A DNA stretch of 64,000 nucleotides from Citrobacter telavivensis (GTDB taxonomy: Bacteria > Pseudomonadota > Gammaproteobacteria > Enterobacterales > Enterobacteriaceae). Both the position numbers and the translations under genes were made by a program. Under the pieces are notes generated by a model, which saw nothing but the letters and a program-made list of their open reading frames with translations, was not told the DNA's origin and ran no database searches. The DNA lies in contig CP045205.1 of NCBI GenBank assembly GCA_009363175.1, positions 2,542,001 to 2,606,000 on the forward strand. Direction: 5' to 3'. Of this stretch, positions 29,714 to 38,776 are shown piece after piece; within the stretch, counting starts at the first letter, position 1; the number at the start of each line of letters is the position of its first letter.

Positions 29714-29769
29714 GACCGGAACCAGACAACCGCAAGGAAATGCGGTTACATGGTATTTAACCGGCAACG

Positions 29770-29832
29770 CTGCAAGGCACAGACTGAGGCGGAACGCAGC
29801 ACAGCGAGTACCGGACAGTCTGCGCCTTGCAG
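29770..29832. repeat. Inverted repeat downstream of ardC
   Basis: CTGCAAGGCACAGACTG and CAGTCTGCGCCTTGCAG pair in 16 of 17 positions around a 29-base loop. It carries the same CTGCAAGG / CCTTGCAG core as the repeat upstream of ardC. Confidence 0.7.
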
Positions 29833-29839
29833 TGGAATA

Positions 29840-29880
29840 AAAAATTTCCGGCCTGGCGGTATCGCCGCCAGGCCGGTGAG
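29840..29880 (-). terminator. Terminator of the mobB-mobC operon
   Basis: A perfect 12-bp stem (CCGGCCTGGCGG / CCGCCAGGCCGG, 5-base loop). On the minus strand the stem is followed by a T-run (AAATTTTTTATT). It lies just past the mobC stop. Confidence 0.75.
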
Positions 29881-29905
29881 ACCATAGTGATGGTCTGAGT
29901 AAAAC

Positions 29906-30652
29906 TTACGTATAGCTGCCTAATGAAAGGTGTTTCAGTTCATCAAGGGTATAAATGCAAAACACCCGACGGTGGCGTTCTTCCAGCGGGACGTGCTGAT
30001 GGTTGATGATGACATGCCTGGTGCTGTCAAACAGCAGTTCAAGCGCACGCTTCTTCTGTGGATCGGGCACAACATAAAAAACGTAAATCCACTGCTTGCG
30101 GGTACGGGCCAGCAGGTGGCTTGCCATGATCGACTGATAACGGGCCCGGGTTTTCAGGCGGCGCTCGGTTTCAATGGCAATAACGTTACCGTCAGGCAGG
30201 GTCAGTAACCCGTCCGGGCGATGTTTTACCTGATACTGGCTGAGAAAACTGGCCCGGTCGCCGTTAATCCATCCCGAAGCGCCTTTCTTCTCCAGAATAA
30301 GCCTGGCGGCCTGATTATCAAGATGGTGCTCCAGCGTCCAGCCGGTGATTTTTGATGGTTCAAACCGCGCAGGAAAGATTTCATCATCCGGGGTTAACAC
30401 TACCGCCAGCCCGTCGCTGGTGATCCCCCATAATGAAATCTTCATTGTCCGTGATTCAAGCACATACTTCTGGATTAACCCCATTCGCTCCGTTTTTGCC
30501 AGCAGCGAATAAAGCGATTTGTGGTCCCGGAAACCAAATAACAGCATCAGAGTTTTAAAATCACTGTAAGTTTCTTCTTTCAGGAAGTTCAGCAGTTGTT
30601 TTATTTTTTCGTTGTTACGCGTCTGGCGCTCGTGAAATGATGAAATCAGCAT
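29906..30652 (-). CDS. mobC: Mobilisation protein MobC-like (replication-relaxation family)
   Basis: A 248-residue protein. An N-terminal winged-helix-like part (DFKTLMLLFGFRDHKSLYSLLAKTERMGLI) is followed by a domain with D/E...ETERR and a C-terminal LDELKHL. It resembles MobC of the yersiniabactin-island ICEs (ICEKp1/ICEEc1) and CloDF13, which nicks at oriT together with MobB. AAGGAG lies upstream of the ATG, and the mobB stop is 9 bp away, so the two genes form one operon. No classical relaxase is present elsewhere in the ICE, which supports MobC as the nicking factor. Confidence 0.75.
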   Translation of the reverse strand: MLISSFHERQTRNNEKIKQLLNFLKEETYSDFKTLMLLFGFRDHKSLYSLLAKTERMGLIQKYVLESRTMKISLWGITSDGLAVVLTPDDEIFPARFEPSKITGWTLEHHLDNQAARLILEKKGASGWINGDRASFLSQYQVKHRPDGLLTLPDGNVIAIETERRLKTRARYQSIMASHLLARTRKQWIYVFYVVPDPQKKRALELLFDSTRHVIINHQHVPLEERHRRVFCIYTLDELKHLSLGSYT

Positions 30653-30661
30653 AAGCGCTCC

Positions 30662-32521
30662 TTAAAAATCCAGCGGGGACAGGTGTTCTTCATCATCAGG
30701 TTTCGGCTTTACCGGTTTGACTTCGCTTTCGTCGAAGAAAAGAGCCGGGTGTGTTGTCATCACATCCGACATGGCGGGTTTATCATCCTCGCAAAAATCC
30801 AGCATGATCTTCACGGGGGCTACCGTTGCGGCAATATCAGGGGAAACCGAAAAAGTTTTTAGCTGGCGCTTTCTGACCTTTATCGGCGAGATCAGTGAAG
30901 CAGAAGGTAGCGTTTTTGTCGTAAAGATAAAGCTGACAAAATCGGGTAGGTTCAGGATCATATTGCTGTCAATAAAGAAACGTTCAGCCTGGCGGATTGT
31001 GCGCTCACTGTCGATGGTCTCCGTGAGCATATTATCTGTTTTAGCCTTACGGAGTTCGTCATCCACCAGAATAGTGCCTGACATTCTCGCTACCCATTCC
31101 GCTGTATCCGGGTCCATAACCCGGTAAACCAGTTTGAATTTGGCATTTTCAACGACCGCACCGACAACGGCGTCACCTTTCAAATCTGCCGGGCAGTCTT
31201 TTAAATCGGCAATGGACTGGTGGTCCATAATAATATGCACGCCTTTATCACGCGCTGCTCCTAATCCCTCCAGTGCTGACCTGGATAAATGGTATTTCAG
31301 TTCGGAAAGATAAACAGCAATGGGGCGGGGGACGTCTATTACTCGATCGCGCTTTTCTGCCAGTTGGTAAAGGCGAACCAGTAGCATGCGCTGGGCGGTA
31401 ATAATTTTGCTGTTTCGCATGGAGCCGAGAACATAACAGCAGCCGCCCTCATCAAATATGTGCTTAAGCGAAAAGCCTTCTGGTGAGTTAATGGCATTGA
31501 GTAATGCCAGTTCCTCAATTTTTCCGAAAAAGGCTTTGATCTTTTCGGCAATACTCTGAACGTAATCACCGTTATAAACATCCCGGATTGTTGTCGATGG
31601 ATTATCGCTGACTAATTGTGCGGCTATACGGGCGGCTTTTCGGTCATCAATGCGATAAAAATCAGATTCCTGCCCTTTTTCTGCCAGGCTGAAACCTGCA
31701 ACAAACAATTCTTCCAGCTCATCGGGCGTGATATCTTCAATCAGATTTAACTGGTATTGCTGTTTTCGCAGGTCAATTAAGGCAAAAGGCTTGCCTGCAT
31801 CCTCGCAGGCTTTGCGGTAAAGATGCGGTGCCCATTCATCGTCTTTGGGGTCCATAACAAAAACACCTTCACCGGCCAGAATACTTTGATAAAGTAATAT
31901 GCCGGCGGCTACCCCTTTACCGGCCCCTGTGGTGCCGATAATATCCGCGTGTTGTTTCTGCCAGTCTTTTAACGGGAGATACATTGGTTCATTTTCCCTG
32001 CCCATGCCGGTAAAAATGCCTTTCTTCAGGTCGATATAATCCAGCGGGTTATAATGCAGTGTTTCCGGCAGCAGGGACTTTACGGTGCGGACATCGGTGC
32101 GCAATTCCCGTTCAAGGGTGGTCTTTTTAACAAGGCGTTTCTTTATTTTGTCCAGTTCCGGTGTGAATATCCGGCGAAGCATAATATGAAAAATAATCCC
32201 GGTTACAGTGAAAGCAATCCGTACTGACCACGCCAGTACCGTATTATCACTGGTGGGTCTGATCTTATACAGCCACTGAAAGGATCCGATAACGACCGGA
32301 GCCAGTGTGCCGGAGAGAAAACACAGCAGGGAAAAAGCAATAATCAGCTTTTTCCAGAGCGGCGCTTTCTGCCGTTCATCGCTTTTCATTGATGTAAAAA
32401 ACGGCATCGTCAGCCCCGCTAATAACGCCAGCATCAGTTGTTGCTGTTGCACAAAAGCCAGCAGCGCCAGCATCCCGTTCACTATCGGCGACAGTGAAGC
32501 GGCAAGCTTATTTAAAATCAT
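30662..32521 (-). CDS. mobB: Type IV coupling protein MobB (VirD4/TraD-like)
   Basis: A 619-residue inner-membrane ATPase that brings the DNA-relaxase complex to the secretion channel. Start chosen at 32521, after GGAGGCACG; a frame to 32551 is open but without a ribosome-binding site. Two N-terminal membrane segments (about residues 15-45 and 58-85) are followed by Walker A GTTGAGKG (196-203) and the coupling-protein signature FVMDPKDDEW. It is similar to MobB of ICEKp1-like elements. The upstream region (32522-33220) is palindrome-rich and likely holds oriT. Confidence 0.85.
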   Translation of the reverse strand: MILNKLAASLSPIVNGMLALLAFVQQQQLMLALLAGLTMPFFTSMKSDERQKAPLWKKLIIAFSLLCFLSGTLAPVVIGSFQWLYKIRPTSDNTVLAWSVRIAFTVTGIIFHIMLRRIFTPELDKIKKRLVKKTTLERELRTDVRTVKSLLPETLHYNPLDYIDLKKGIFTGMGRENEPMYLPLKDWQKQHADIIGTTGAGKGVAAGILLYQSILAGEGVFVMDPKDDEWAPHLYRKACEDAGKPFALIDLRKQQYQLNLIEDITPDELEELFVAGFSLAEKGQESDFYRIDDRKAARIAAQLVSDNPSTTIRDVYNGDYVQSIAEKIKAFFGKIEELALLNAINSPEGFSLKHIFDEGGCCYVLGSMRNSKIITAQRMLLVRLYQLAEKRDRVIDVPRPIAVYLSELKYHLSRSALEGLGAARDKGVHIIMDHQSIADLKDCPADLKGDAVVGAVVENAKFKLVYRVMDPDTAEWVARMSGTILVDDELRKAKTDNMLTETIDSERTIRQAERFFIDSNMILNLPDFVSFIFTTKTLPSASLISPIKVRKRQLKTFSVSPDIAATVAPVKIMLDFCEDDKPAMSDVMTTHPALFFDESEVKPVKPKPDDEEHLSPLDF

Positions 32522-33220
32522 CGTGCCTCCTTCGTCAGCGATTCGCCCCATGACATCGCCCCGTCAATTCGCCCCACGGTGTCGGGCGAAAAGGCGGGGC
32601 GAGCGTATGGGGTAAAGAAGGTGGCCGCTGTGCGGCCATGTGCCGGAAAGCATGCTTCCCGGTACGAAACGGCGTGCGCCAGTTCATGCGGGCTGGACGC
32701 CCTTATTGCCTGTTGCATGGGGGTAATGTCGCGGCTGGACGCCGCACCAAAACCCCCAACGTCAAAGGCGGCACACCGTCGCCCGCTACGCGCGACCAAC
32801 CCCTTTAAGACGGTCGCTTTCGCCTTTTTATTCCCTTTGCTCGTTCCTCGCAGAGTGAATAAAAGGGAAGCTGACCTTTAAAGGGGTTGGTCGCGCCACG
32901 CTACCGGCTTTTGGCCGGAGACTTAGCAGCGACGGTGTGCGGGGCTGTGCCCCCCGGGTAAACCGCTGTCGTGGGCGACAGCTTTTCGCTCGCTGGGGCG
33001 GCGAAATTTATCCGGCTCCCCCCGGCCTGCAAAATCCGCGTGGGCGCGGCTGTTTGCAGGTTAGGCGCGGTGCCTGAATTATTTTCGCTCCTTAACCCGC
33101 GAAAATATTTCTGTCCGCTGCCTCATTTTTACGGCCCCTGTTTCTTCGCTTCTTTATCTGCGAAAAACAGAAGCCGTAAAAACCTGAAAACCGTCATGCT
33201 CTGTGCCCGTCTCGCCAGTA
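32522..33220. other. Putative oriT and regulatory region of the ICE
   Basis: 700 bp of GC-rich, non-coding sequence between trbM-like and mobB. The frames here have repetitive odd composition and no domains. It contains nested inverted repeats at 32771-32940. In related ICEs the transfer origin lies directly upstream of mobB, so this is the natural place for oriT. The nick site cannot be assigned by eye. Confidence 0.55.
32771..32940. repeat. Nested inverted repeats in the oriT-like region
   Basis: Outer pair: GCACACCGTCGC (32771-32782) and GCGACGGTGTGC (32929-32940), perfect over 12 bp. Inner pair: a perfect 19-bp repeat at 32790-32808 and 32878-32896 (core ACCAACCCCTTTAA / TTAAAGGGGTTGGT). 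Inside that is a weaker TTTTATTC / GAATAAAA pair. Such nested dyads are usual for relaxosome binding sites. Confidence 0.8.
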
Positions 33221-33535
33221 TTAACCACGAACGCGACCATATTTACTGATGATCTGACCGATAGCCGCAGGGTCTGCCGAATCACATTCACTTAAAAATG
33301 ATTGTCTGGCATCAGCTGTATGGTCAGGCAGAAAACCATGCCTGTTCTTTTTTACGATATTAAAGAATGCCCGTTCAGCGGTGTGACATTCACTGCTGCC
33401 GCCATTCCCGGTTGCTTTACCGTACATACATAACACCACCTCGCAGGCATCAGCAGCCAGTACAGTTGTTGAACATGACGCCATAACGCAAAACAATAAT
33501 GCGGAGGATATTGCTTTGTTCATTTTATTCACCAT
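33221..33535 (-). CDS. TrbM/KikA-like periplasmic conjugation protein
   Basis: A 104-residue secreted protein. It has a signal peptide up to TTVLAA, then ACEVVLCMYGKATGNGGSSEC and further cysteines (SECDSADPAAI), the pattern of the small TrbM/KikA family found with conjugative transfer genes. It lies 32 bp after virB11 on the same strand and is probably the last gene of the virB operon. MNKAIS at 33523 is an alternative start. Confidence 0.75.
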   Translation of the reverse strand: MVNKMNKAISSALLFCVMASCSTTVLAADACEVVLCMYGKATGNGGSSECHTAERAFFNIVKKNRHGFLPDHTADARQSFLSECDSADPAAIGQIISKYGRVRG

Positions 33536-33567
33536 TATGATTAATGAAAGGTTACGTGTTTGGGGGG

Positions 33568-34587
33568 TTATTTTATGAATGCCTCTTTCATGCTATTTAA
33601 ATGAACTGGCTTAAAGTAAATATTACGCATCCGGCGCACATCGCCGTATATATCAATACTGACGATGACATCAATGCTTTTAAGTACCTTGCGTAACAGT
33701 ACATCAAAAGGAATGTTCCGGCAGTCCGGGTTTTCATAGCAGCGGTCAATGATCCCTTCGATGCATTCTTCCGGGCTGCCCGCATGCAGGGAGGTGATTA
33801 ACCCCTCATGTCCGGAACCAATAATTTTCAGCGCGTCCCACGCTTCCCGCCCACGAATTTCCGCCAGTAATATCCGGTCAGGGTTCATACGATAATTAGC
33901 ACGGATCAGCCTGCCTGGTGTGACAATGGCGTTATCCCCGGCATCCGCCAGGTAAAAAAGATGAACATAATTGCCGTGGTGATAAAAACGGATTTCGGGA
34001 TTATCCTCAATCGTTATCAACCGGAGATGCAGCGGAATATAATGCAGCAGCGTTTTCATATAGGTGGTTTTGCCGGAGCCGGTTTCACCCACGATAAATA
34101 TCGTTTTGCCGTATTCCACCGCCTTTTCCATAAAGCGGGGAGTATCCCCGCTGTGATATAACCGGATCAGTGCATTATCCTGACTTTCCTTTTTTTCCTG
34201 ACCGGCCACGCGCTGATAAAATCCCGCATCAATCCATGACTGATGTGTTTTCTGCTCAAACGAGGGTTTGCGCAGCGTAATGGACACCGTATTACGTTCA
34301 CAGGCCGGGGGAATAATCGCCTGAATACGTTCGCCGGATCCTAATGTTGCAGAAAGGATGGGTGATGTATCGTCAATATTATCGTCATGCCAGGACGCCA
34401 GCGCTCTGGCAAAAGCATGACACTGACGCAACGTGATGGGGGATGTCTGTTTTTGCCAGTTCCCCCGGATTTTCGTATGCAGTTCACCCGGCCGGTTAAC
34501 AGCAATTTCCGTCAGGCCATCCTGAGCGAGAAAATCACCAAACAGCCGGTTTTTCATAAAATCCAGTGACAGGTTTTCAGCGCTCAT
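33568..34587 (-). CDS. virB11: VirB11 traffic ATPase
   Basis: A 339-residue hexameric ATPase on the cytoplasmic side of the type IV secretion channel. Walker A GETGSGKT (167-174), the Asp box ITIEDNPEI, Walker B ILLAEIRGREAWD and the His box SLHAGSPEECI are all present and intact. The start overlaps virB10 by 11 bp. It powers pilus assembly and substrate transfer together with VirB4 and the coupling protein MobB. Confidence 0.93.
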   Translation of the reverse strand: MSAENLSLDFMKNRLFGDFLAQDGLTEIAVNRPGELHTKIRGNWQKQTSPITLRQCHAFARALASWHDDNIDDTSPILSATLGSGERIQAIIPPACERNTVSITLRKPSFEQKTHQSWIDAGFYQRVAGQEKKESQDNALIRLYHSGDTPRFMEKAVEYGKTIFIVGETGSGKTTYMKTLLHYIPLHLRLITIEDNPEIRFYHHGNYVHLFYLADAGDNAIVTPGRLIRANYRMNPDRILLAEIRGREAWDALKIIGSGHEGLITSLHAGSPEECIEGIIDRCYENPDCRNIPFDVLLRKVLKSIDVIVSIDIYGDVRRMRNIYFKPVHLNSMKEAFIK

Positions 34588-35884
34588 ACCATTTCTTTTT
34601 CAGCCGTAGTTGATAAACAGAGGAAAAATCAATATCCGTGCCGGTCATGATGCCGATCACATCGCCCTGGTTCAGGTACATGGTGGGCGGGATACTGATG
34701 CTGTTTTCCAGCGTCGTTTTCGCCATTTCCGCCGTGGCGGCGCGGGTGTTTTCGGTATAGTCGGTATTGCGGTCTTTACCCGGCGCGGCATCTGATGCCG
34801 CTGCCGCCACGTCCTGCACCGTACTCAGCATCAGGGCGTTGCCGAAACGCTCCCAGAAATGGCTGTCGATCCAGCCCGCGATCCCCGCCTCACCGAGTGG
34901 GCCGGTGGCCTGCGTATCGGTGAGCGGGATTTGCAGGCTGCCGGGTTCCGGCGTGCGCAGCTCCGTCCACAGCACAAACATCCGGCTGCGACCGTGTTGC
35001 AGTGCGCCGGTGCGGTAGATACCACGGGCGACTGTTCCTGCCGGGATCAGCTTCACATGATTACTGGCGCTCCAGACATCCTCACCAATCAGGCAGGAGA
35101 TATGACCGCCAACATCGGATACGAAGCGCCGCATCATCGAACACGGAATATAGCGATCCACCGGGATATAGAGATCGGGATTAAGGCCCAGCCGCCTGAC
35201 ACCGGTGATGCGGGCAACGCCTAGATTGTCGTTGTTATTGCTGTCTGCCGGTGCTGTCGTATCCGGGCAGCGCAGACGTCCATCTTCGCCACTGACCAGT
35301 ACAGACTGACAGGATGTGTACGCCGTGGAGGCTGACGGGCTGCCCGACGTACCCGCGTTGCTGCGCGATCCGCTTCGGGACGTGCGTGTATCGTCGCCTG
35401 ACCCTGTGCTGCCGCTGTTCAGCCCGTCTGCCAGCGCTGCCGCCTTGTTCAGGGCGGGCGGCCCTGGCGGCAGAGCTGGAGTGGCAGGGGCGCTCTGACT
35501 GGCAGGGCCTGCGCTTTCCTGCCTCCCTGGCCCGAACAGGCCAAACGGGTTACTGTCCATGCCCAGATTCTTACGCTCCTGCTGCACCGCCCCGGAGGCG
35601 GGCGGCGGCGCGGTGTCAGATTCTTTCTCATCACCCCTTTTCAGGGCGCTGAGAAGACGATCGCCACCGGATGCCAGCGCGATGACCAGGACCAGACTCA
35701 GCAGGCTGACGATCAGCGTGCGGCGACCGGACGTCTTACGGAAACGGGTCACTTCCGGCTGACCAGACGGCGTTTTCTGCTCCGGCTCCTGATATGCCAT
35801 TGCCGCGCGGGCGCGTTCACGGGCTTCTGCTTCCCGTTCTGCGGTGGTTTTTTCCGGTTCGTCCGGGAAAGGTCTGTCAGTCAT
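34577..35884 (-). CDS. virB10: VirB10 channel scaffold protein
   Basis: A 435-residue protein. A cytoplasmic N-terminus (about 50 residues) is followed by one membrane helix (TLIVSLLSLVLVIALASGG), a proline/serine-rich periplasmic spacer (about 85-190) and the C-terminal TrbI/VirB10 domain (IPAGTVARGIYRTGALQHG, YLNQGDVIGIMTG). It spans inner and outer membranes and forms the outer-membrane core with VirB7 and VirB9. The 4-bp overlap with virB9 shows coupled translation. Confidence 0.93.
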   Translation of the reverse strand: MTDRPFPDEPEKTTAEREAEARERARAAMAYQEPEQKTPSGQPEVTRFRKTSGRRTLIVSLLSLVLVIALASGGDRLLSALKRGDEKESDTAPPPASGAVQQERKNLGMDSNPFGLFGPGRQESAGPASQSAPATPALPPGPPALNKAAALADGLNSGSTGSGDDTRTSRSGSRSNAGTSGSPSASTAYTSCQSVLVSGEDGRLRCPDTTAPADSNNNDNLGVARITGVRRLGLNPDLYIPVDRYIPCSMMRRFVSDVGGHISCLIGEDVWSASNHVKLIPAGTVARGIYRTGALQHGRSRMFVLWTELRTPEPGSLQIPLTDTQATGPLGEAGIAGWIDSHFWERFGNALMLSTVQDVAAAASDAAPGKDRNTDYTENTRAATAEMAKTTLENSISIPPTMYLNQGDVIGIMTGTDIDFSSVYQLRLKKKWYER

Positions 35885-36768
35885 TTTGCCTCCAGCGTAA
35901 CGGACGGTGAAACGGTGTCGCTGCGGCTTACCGGGATGTGCCCGAATCCGGCGTTTTCGACGCCCACCACCGAGGTGCCGTAGCGCAGTACCAGTTGCGG
36001 CGATGCCGGAACCGCCATCACGGTGTAATTGCCCTGTTGAAACGTCCGGGGCGTGACGGCCTGCTCCTGGCCGTTCACCACCCGGAAGACGGAAGGCAGG
36101 GTTTTCGTGGGAGAAAAGCCGATATACGCAAAACGGCCGTCATCCCAGGCAAAGTCAGGGGCGATGGAGGCGGAACCGGCGGCCACCCGTTTTGTATAGC
36201 GCCAGTTGCGCGGCGTGGTGGTCTGCCCGAATGCCGCCGCCATCCGCTGCCGGTCCAGTGTTTCCTGCTGATGTTGCTGGCAGGTGGCGCTGGCGGCGGC
36301 TGACTTTTTCCTCTGCTCATCGGGATAGCGGTAGCGGATAACAAATGCCTGAGCGGGCGAGTCGCGGTCCAGCACGTTCAGCTCCAGGCTGTAATCACGC
36401 TTCGAGGTCACCACGAACAGGTTGGTTTTCCAGTCTTTTGCCGTCGGCAGAAACACTTGGCTGACGTTGTTGCCGCTGGCGTCCGTGACCGGCTGGGTAA
36501 TCGGGTTCGGGCTGACGCCCACCCGGTTGTCGCTTTTCGTCACAGTCCAGCCTCTGGGAAAACCCGCCTGCGCATCGATAACGGTTTCATTGTCATCAAA
36601 CACCAGCATGGTGACGTAACCGGGGCGGGTACTGACGACCGTGGCGTTCTGGCTGTTGTACGTGACGTTCTGCATCCGGCTGTCATACGCGCTGCCGCGT
36701 GGTGTCGCCGCGCTCCATGCCACGCATGACACCATTAAGCAAGAGAGGAGCAGGGTATGTTTCAGCAT
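35881..36768 (-). CDS. virB9: VirB9 outer-membrane core protein
   Basis: A 295-residue periplasmic protein with signal peptide (cleavage near AWSAA). The N-terminal domain (YNSQNATVVSTRPGYVTMLVF) and the C-terminal VirB9/CagX domain (NWRYTKRVAAGSASIAPDFAWDDGRFAYIGF in outline) are present. It binds VirB7 and VirB10 in the core complex. Its start overlaps the virB8 stop by one base. Confidence 0.92.
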   Translation of the reverse strand: MLKHTLLLSCLMVSCVAWSAATPRGSAYDSRMQNVTYNSQNATVVSTRPGYVTMLVFDDNETVIDAQAGFPRGWTVTKSDNRVGVSPNPITQPVTDASGNNVSQVFLPTAKDWKTNLFVVTSKRDYSLELNVLDRDSPAQAFVIRYRYPDEQRKKSAAASATCQQHQQETLDRQRMAAAFGQTTTPRNWRYTKRVAAGSASIAPDFAWDDGRFAYIGFSPTKTLPSVFRVVNGQEQAVTPRTFQQGNYTVMAVPASPQLVLRYGTSVVGVENAGFGHIPVSRSDTVSPSVTLEAK

Positions 36769-37451
36769 TATTCCCCCCTCAGCTCTTTATCGCGCTGGTA
36801 GCTGGTGACGATAAAGCCCAGTGGGTTCACTTCGCGCTGGCTGTCGGTAAGTTGGCGGTGCGGGACGTAGCGGTATGTGAGGCGGATATTCCAGACATCC
36901 GTTTTCACGGAATTATCAGCAATACGACGAATTGTGCGCTTGATACGCATGGTTGCCAGATTATCCGGCCCGGTGGCAGGCGCATGCACATTGGAAATAA
37001 TGGCGATATCAACAACATATTCCGCCTTGTTAAAAATCACGTCCGGTGCCTGGTCGCCGTTAAACCCGTCCAGATAGTCCCGGTTCACGCTGTCGCTGTT
37101 AAATAACTGCACGTCGTCATAATCACGCTGAAGGGAGAAATAATTATATCCCTCGCGGAGTCTGACATAGTGTGCTGCCAGTGAATGCGCCAGCGCCTTT
37201 TCAGACGAAATATCCCGCTCTTTCACGCGGGTCATATATTCATAGCGACCGGTCTGTTTATCCACTGACCATAATTCAGTTTCGGTGGTTTTCAGCGGCA
37301 GCAGAATAATAATGGCCGCAATCGCCATTGCAGCCAGAATCAGTCCGGCAGCGGCCACCCGCCAGGCGGTTTTTCGGGAACGCTCTTCTTTTTCCAGCAG
37401 GATGGATTCAAAAGAGCGGGAAACATTAACAATGTTCTGAATATCAGACAT
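36768..37451 (-). CDS. virB8: VirB8 inner-membrane assembly factor
   Basis: A 227-residue bitopic protein. A cytoplasmic N-terminus is followed by a membrane helix (VAAAGLILAAMAIAAIIILLPL) and a periplasmic NTF2-like domain with RREVNPLGFIVTSYQ-type end and NIRLTYRYVP. It nucleates channel assembly. The start codon overlaps the virB7 stop. Confidence 0.92.
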   Translation of the reverse strand: MSDIQNIVNVSRSFESILLEKEERSRKTAWRVAAAGLILAAMAIAAIIILLPLKTTETELWSVDKQTGRYEYMTRVKERDISSEKALAHSLAAHYVRLREGYNYFSLQRDYDDVQLFNSDSVNRDYLDGFNGDQAPDVIFNKAEYVVDIAIISNVHAPATGPDNLATMRIKRTIRRIADNSVKTDVWNIRLTYRYVPHRQLTDSQREVNPLGFIVTSYQRDKELRGE

Positions 37452-37584
37452 GGTGAGTCAGCTCCTGAATGATGGTGGGGGAATTCACCGGCTCGGGTTC
37501 GCCGGATACCGGCGGGAGGTCGCCCTGATGCCGTGCGCAGCCCGTGAGCGCGCACAGCATCAGAAGGAAGATGCTGAATTTCAT
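37444..37584 (-). CDS. virB7: VirB7 lipoprotein, 46 residues
   Basis: A tiny frame, easily missed. It begins MKFSIFLLMLCALTGC, with a signal peptide and the lipobox LTGC (lipidated Cys16), followed by a short proline-rich tail ending LTHHV. It lies in the canonical place between virB6 and virB8, and its TGA overlaps the virB8 ATG (ATGTCTGA). VirB7 anchors VirB9 to the outer membrane. GGGGCTTCC lies upstream of the ATG. Confidence 0.85.
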   Translation of the reverse strand: MKFSIFLLMLCALTGCARHQGDLPPVSGEPEPVNSPTIIQELTHHV

Positions 37585-37673
37585 GGAAGCCCCTTATCGT
37601 ATGGATGCAGGAATGCCGCACCGGTGGCGCAGGCCACGGCGTGACGGGGAAAGGAAATTAACGGCAGGAAGGA

Positions 37674-38705
37674 TTAACGGTGACGTTGCCGGTTCAGGCG
37701 TTTCATGCTTTCGATGGCGGCGGCGCGTTTCTGCCAGGCGTTCACGGTTTTACCCGCGCCTGCGCCAGTGAGCCTGCCGGTCGCCGCGGGGACGGCCATG
37801 CCGCCTTTCGCAGCCAGGCGGGCACCTCCCTTTACTCCCGGACCGGCAAGGCTTGCAGATTTGTTCGCCATTCCGCTCAGGCCACTCATGGCTGCACCCT
37901 GCAGCACCGCCTGTACGGCGGCCCCGCTGAGTGCGCTGGCGAGCTTCGCGGAGAACCAGACCACCACACCTGCCGCTATCCCGGCCAGCAGGCACTGTGC
38001 CGCCAGCGTCACCATGTTGCTGACATTGGAAGTCCGGGTCGCTGCATCAAGGATTTTATTCAGGTAATTGATGGCGATACGGATGGATAAGGCGGAAAAC
38101 ATGATCGTTAATATTGCCGCGAAAATCGTTTTCAGCCAGTTATCAAACATCGGCTTAAGAAAACCGTACAGCAGGCAGAAAATAAAGAGCGGCGCGGTGG
38201 TCGTCATTAACAGGATGGTAATTTCAGCGAGCAGGTTGACAAAGGTGGCTGCCATCAGCAGAACGATCGCGCCGCCCCATACCAGCACTTCGGCAAAGCC
38301 ACCATTCAGTTTGACGTAAGTCGAAGTGTCCATACTGAACAGCGTCTGCCCCAGTGTCTGTGCCTTTTCCCAGACGGTATCAAGTAGCGCCCAGACGTTA
38401 TCATCGCCGCTGACACCGTCTTTGAGTGCCTGGATAGCCGCTACCGCCATATCCAGCCAGCTATCCCTGTTTAACGCAAAGGTGGTGATCAGCAACATTC
38501 GCCCCACATCCCAGACAACATCTTCAACCGGGGTCCGGAGTTTGCTAGCCAGTGTCTGATAACCGCGAAACAGTATAAATAAGGTAAAAGAGCTGACGAT
38601 GATGACGCTGATCATCGAGCCGTAAGTGGAAGACTGACCTTCCAGAACGGCATTAAGTCCATCCATGATGTTTTTGTCCATACCAACAAAAATACCTCCG
38701 GACAT
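37674..38705 (-). CDS. virB6: VirB6 polytopic membrane channel protein
   Basis: A 343-residue inner-membrane protein with about six hydrophobic segments (for example ISVIIVSSFTLFILF, VLVWGGAIVLLMAATFVNLL, PLFIFCLLYGFL) and a C-terminal alanine/glycine-rich basic tail. It forms part of the inner-membrane channel through which DNA passes. It is in the usual order after virB5 and the exclusion lipoprotein. Confidence 0.9.
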   Translation of the reverse strand: MSGGIFVGMDKNIMDGLNAVLEGQSSTYGSMISVIIVSSFTLFILFRGYQTLASKLRTPVEDVVWDVGRMLLITTFALNRDSWLDMAVAAIQALKDGVSGDDNVWALLDTVWEKAQTLGQTLFSMDTSTYVKLNGGFAEVLVWGGAIVLLMAATFVNLLAEITILLMTTTAPLFIFCLLYGFLKPMFDNWLKTIFAAILTIMFSALSIRIAINYLNKILDAATRTSNVSNMVTLAAQCLLAGIAAGVVVWFSAKLASALSGAAVQAVLQGAAMSGLSGMANKSASLAGPGVKGGARLAAKGGMAVPAATGRLTGAGAGKTVNAWQKRAAAIESMKRLNRQRHR

Positions 38706-38776
38706 GGTGCCTCACCTGATATATAAATAAAGGAAATAAAAAACAGGGAGAATTCCCTGTTTTGCTGGAGAAGATA

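Noticed and set aside
32579..32881. Frames across the oriT-like region (100 codons plus and 93 minus)
   Set aside because: They coincide with palindromes and GC-rich DNA, and show no domain or ribosome-binding site.
34767..36303. Several plus-strand frames over virB9 and virB10
   Set aside because: High-GC shadows of intact virB genes that have the expected overlaps and motifs.
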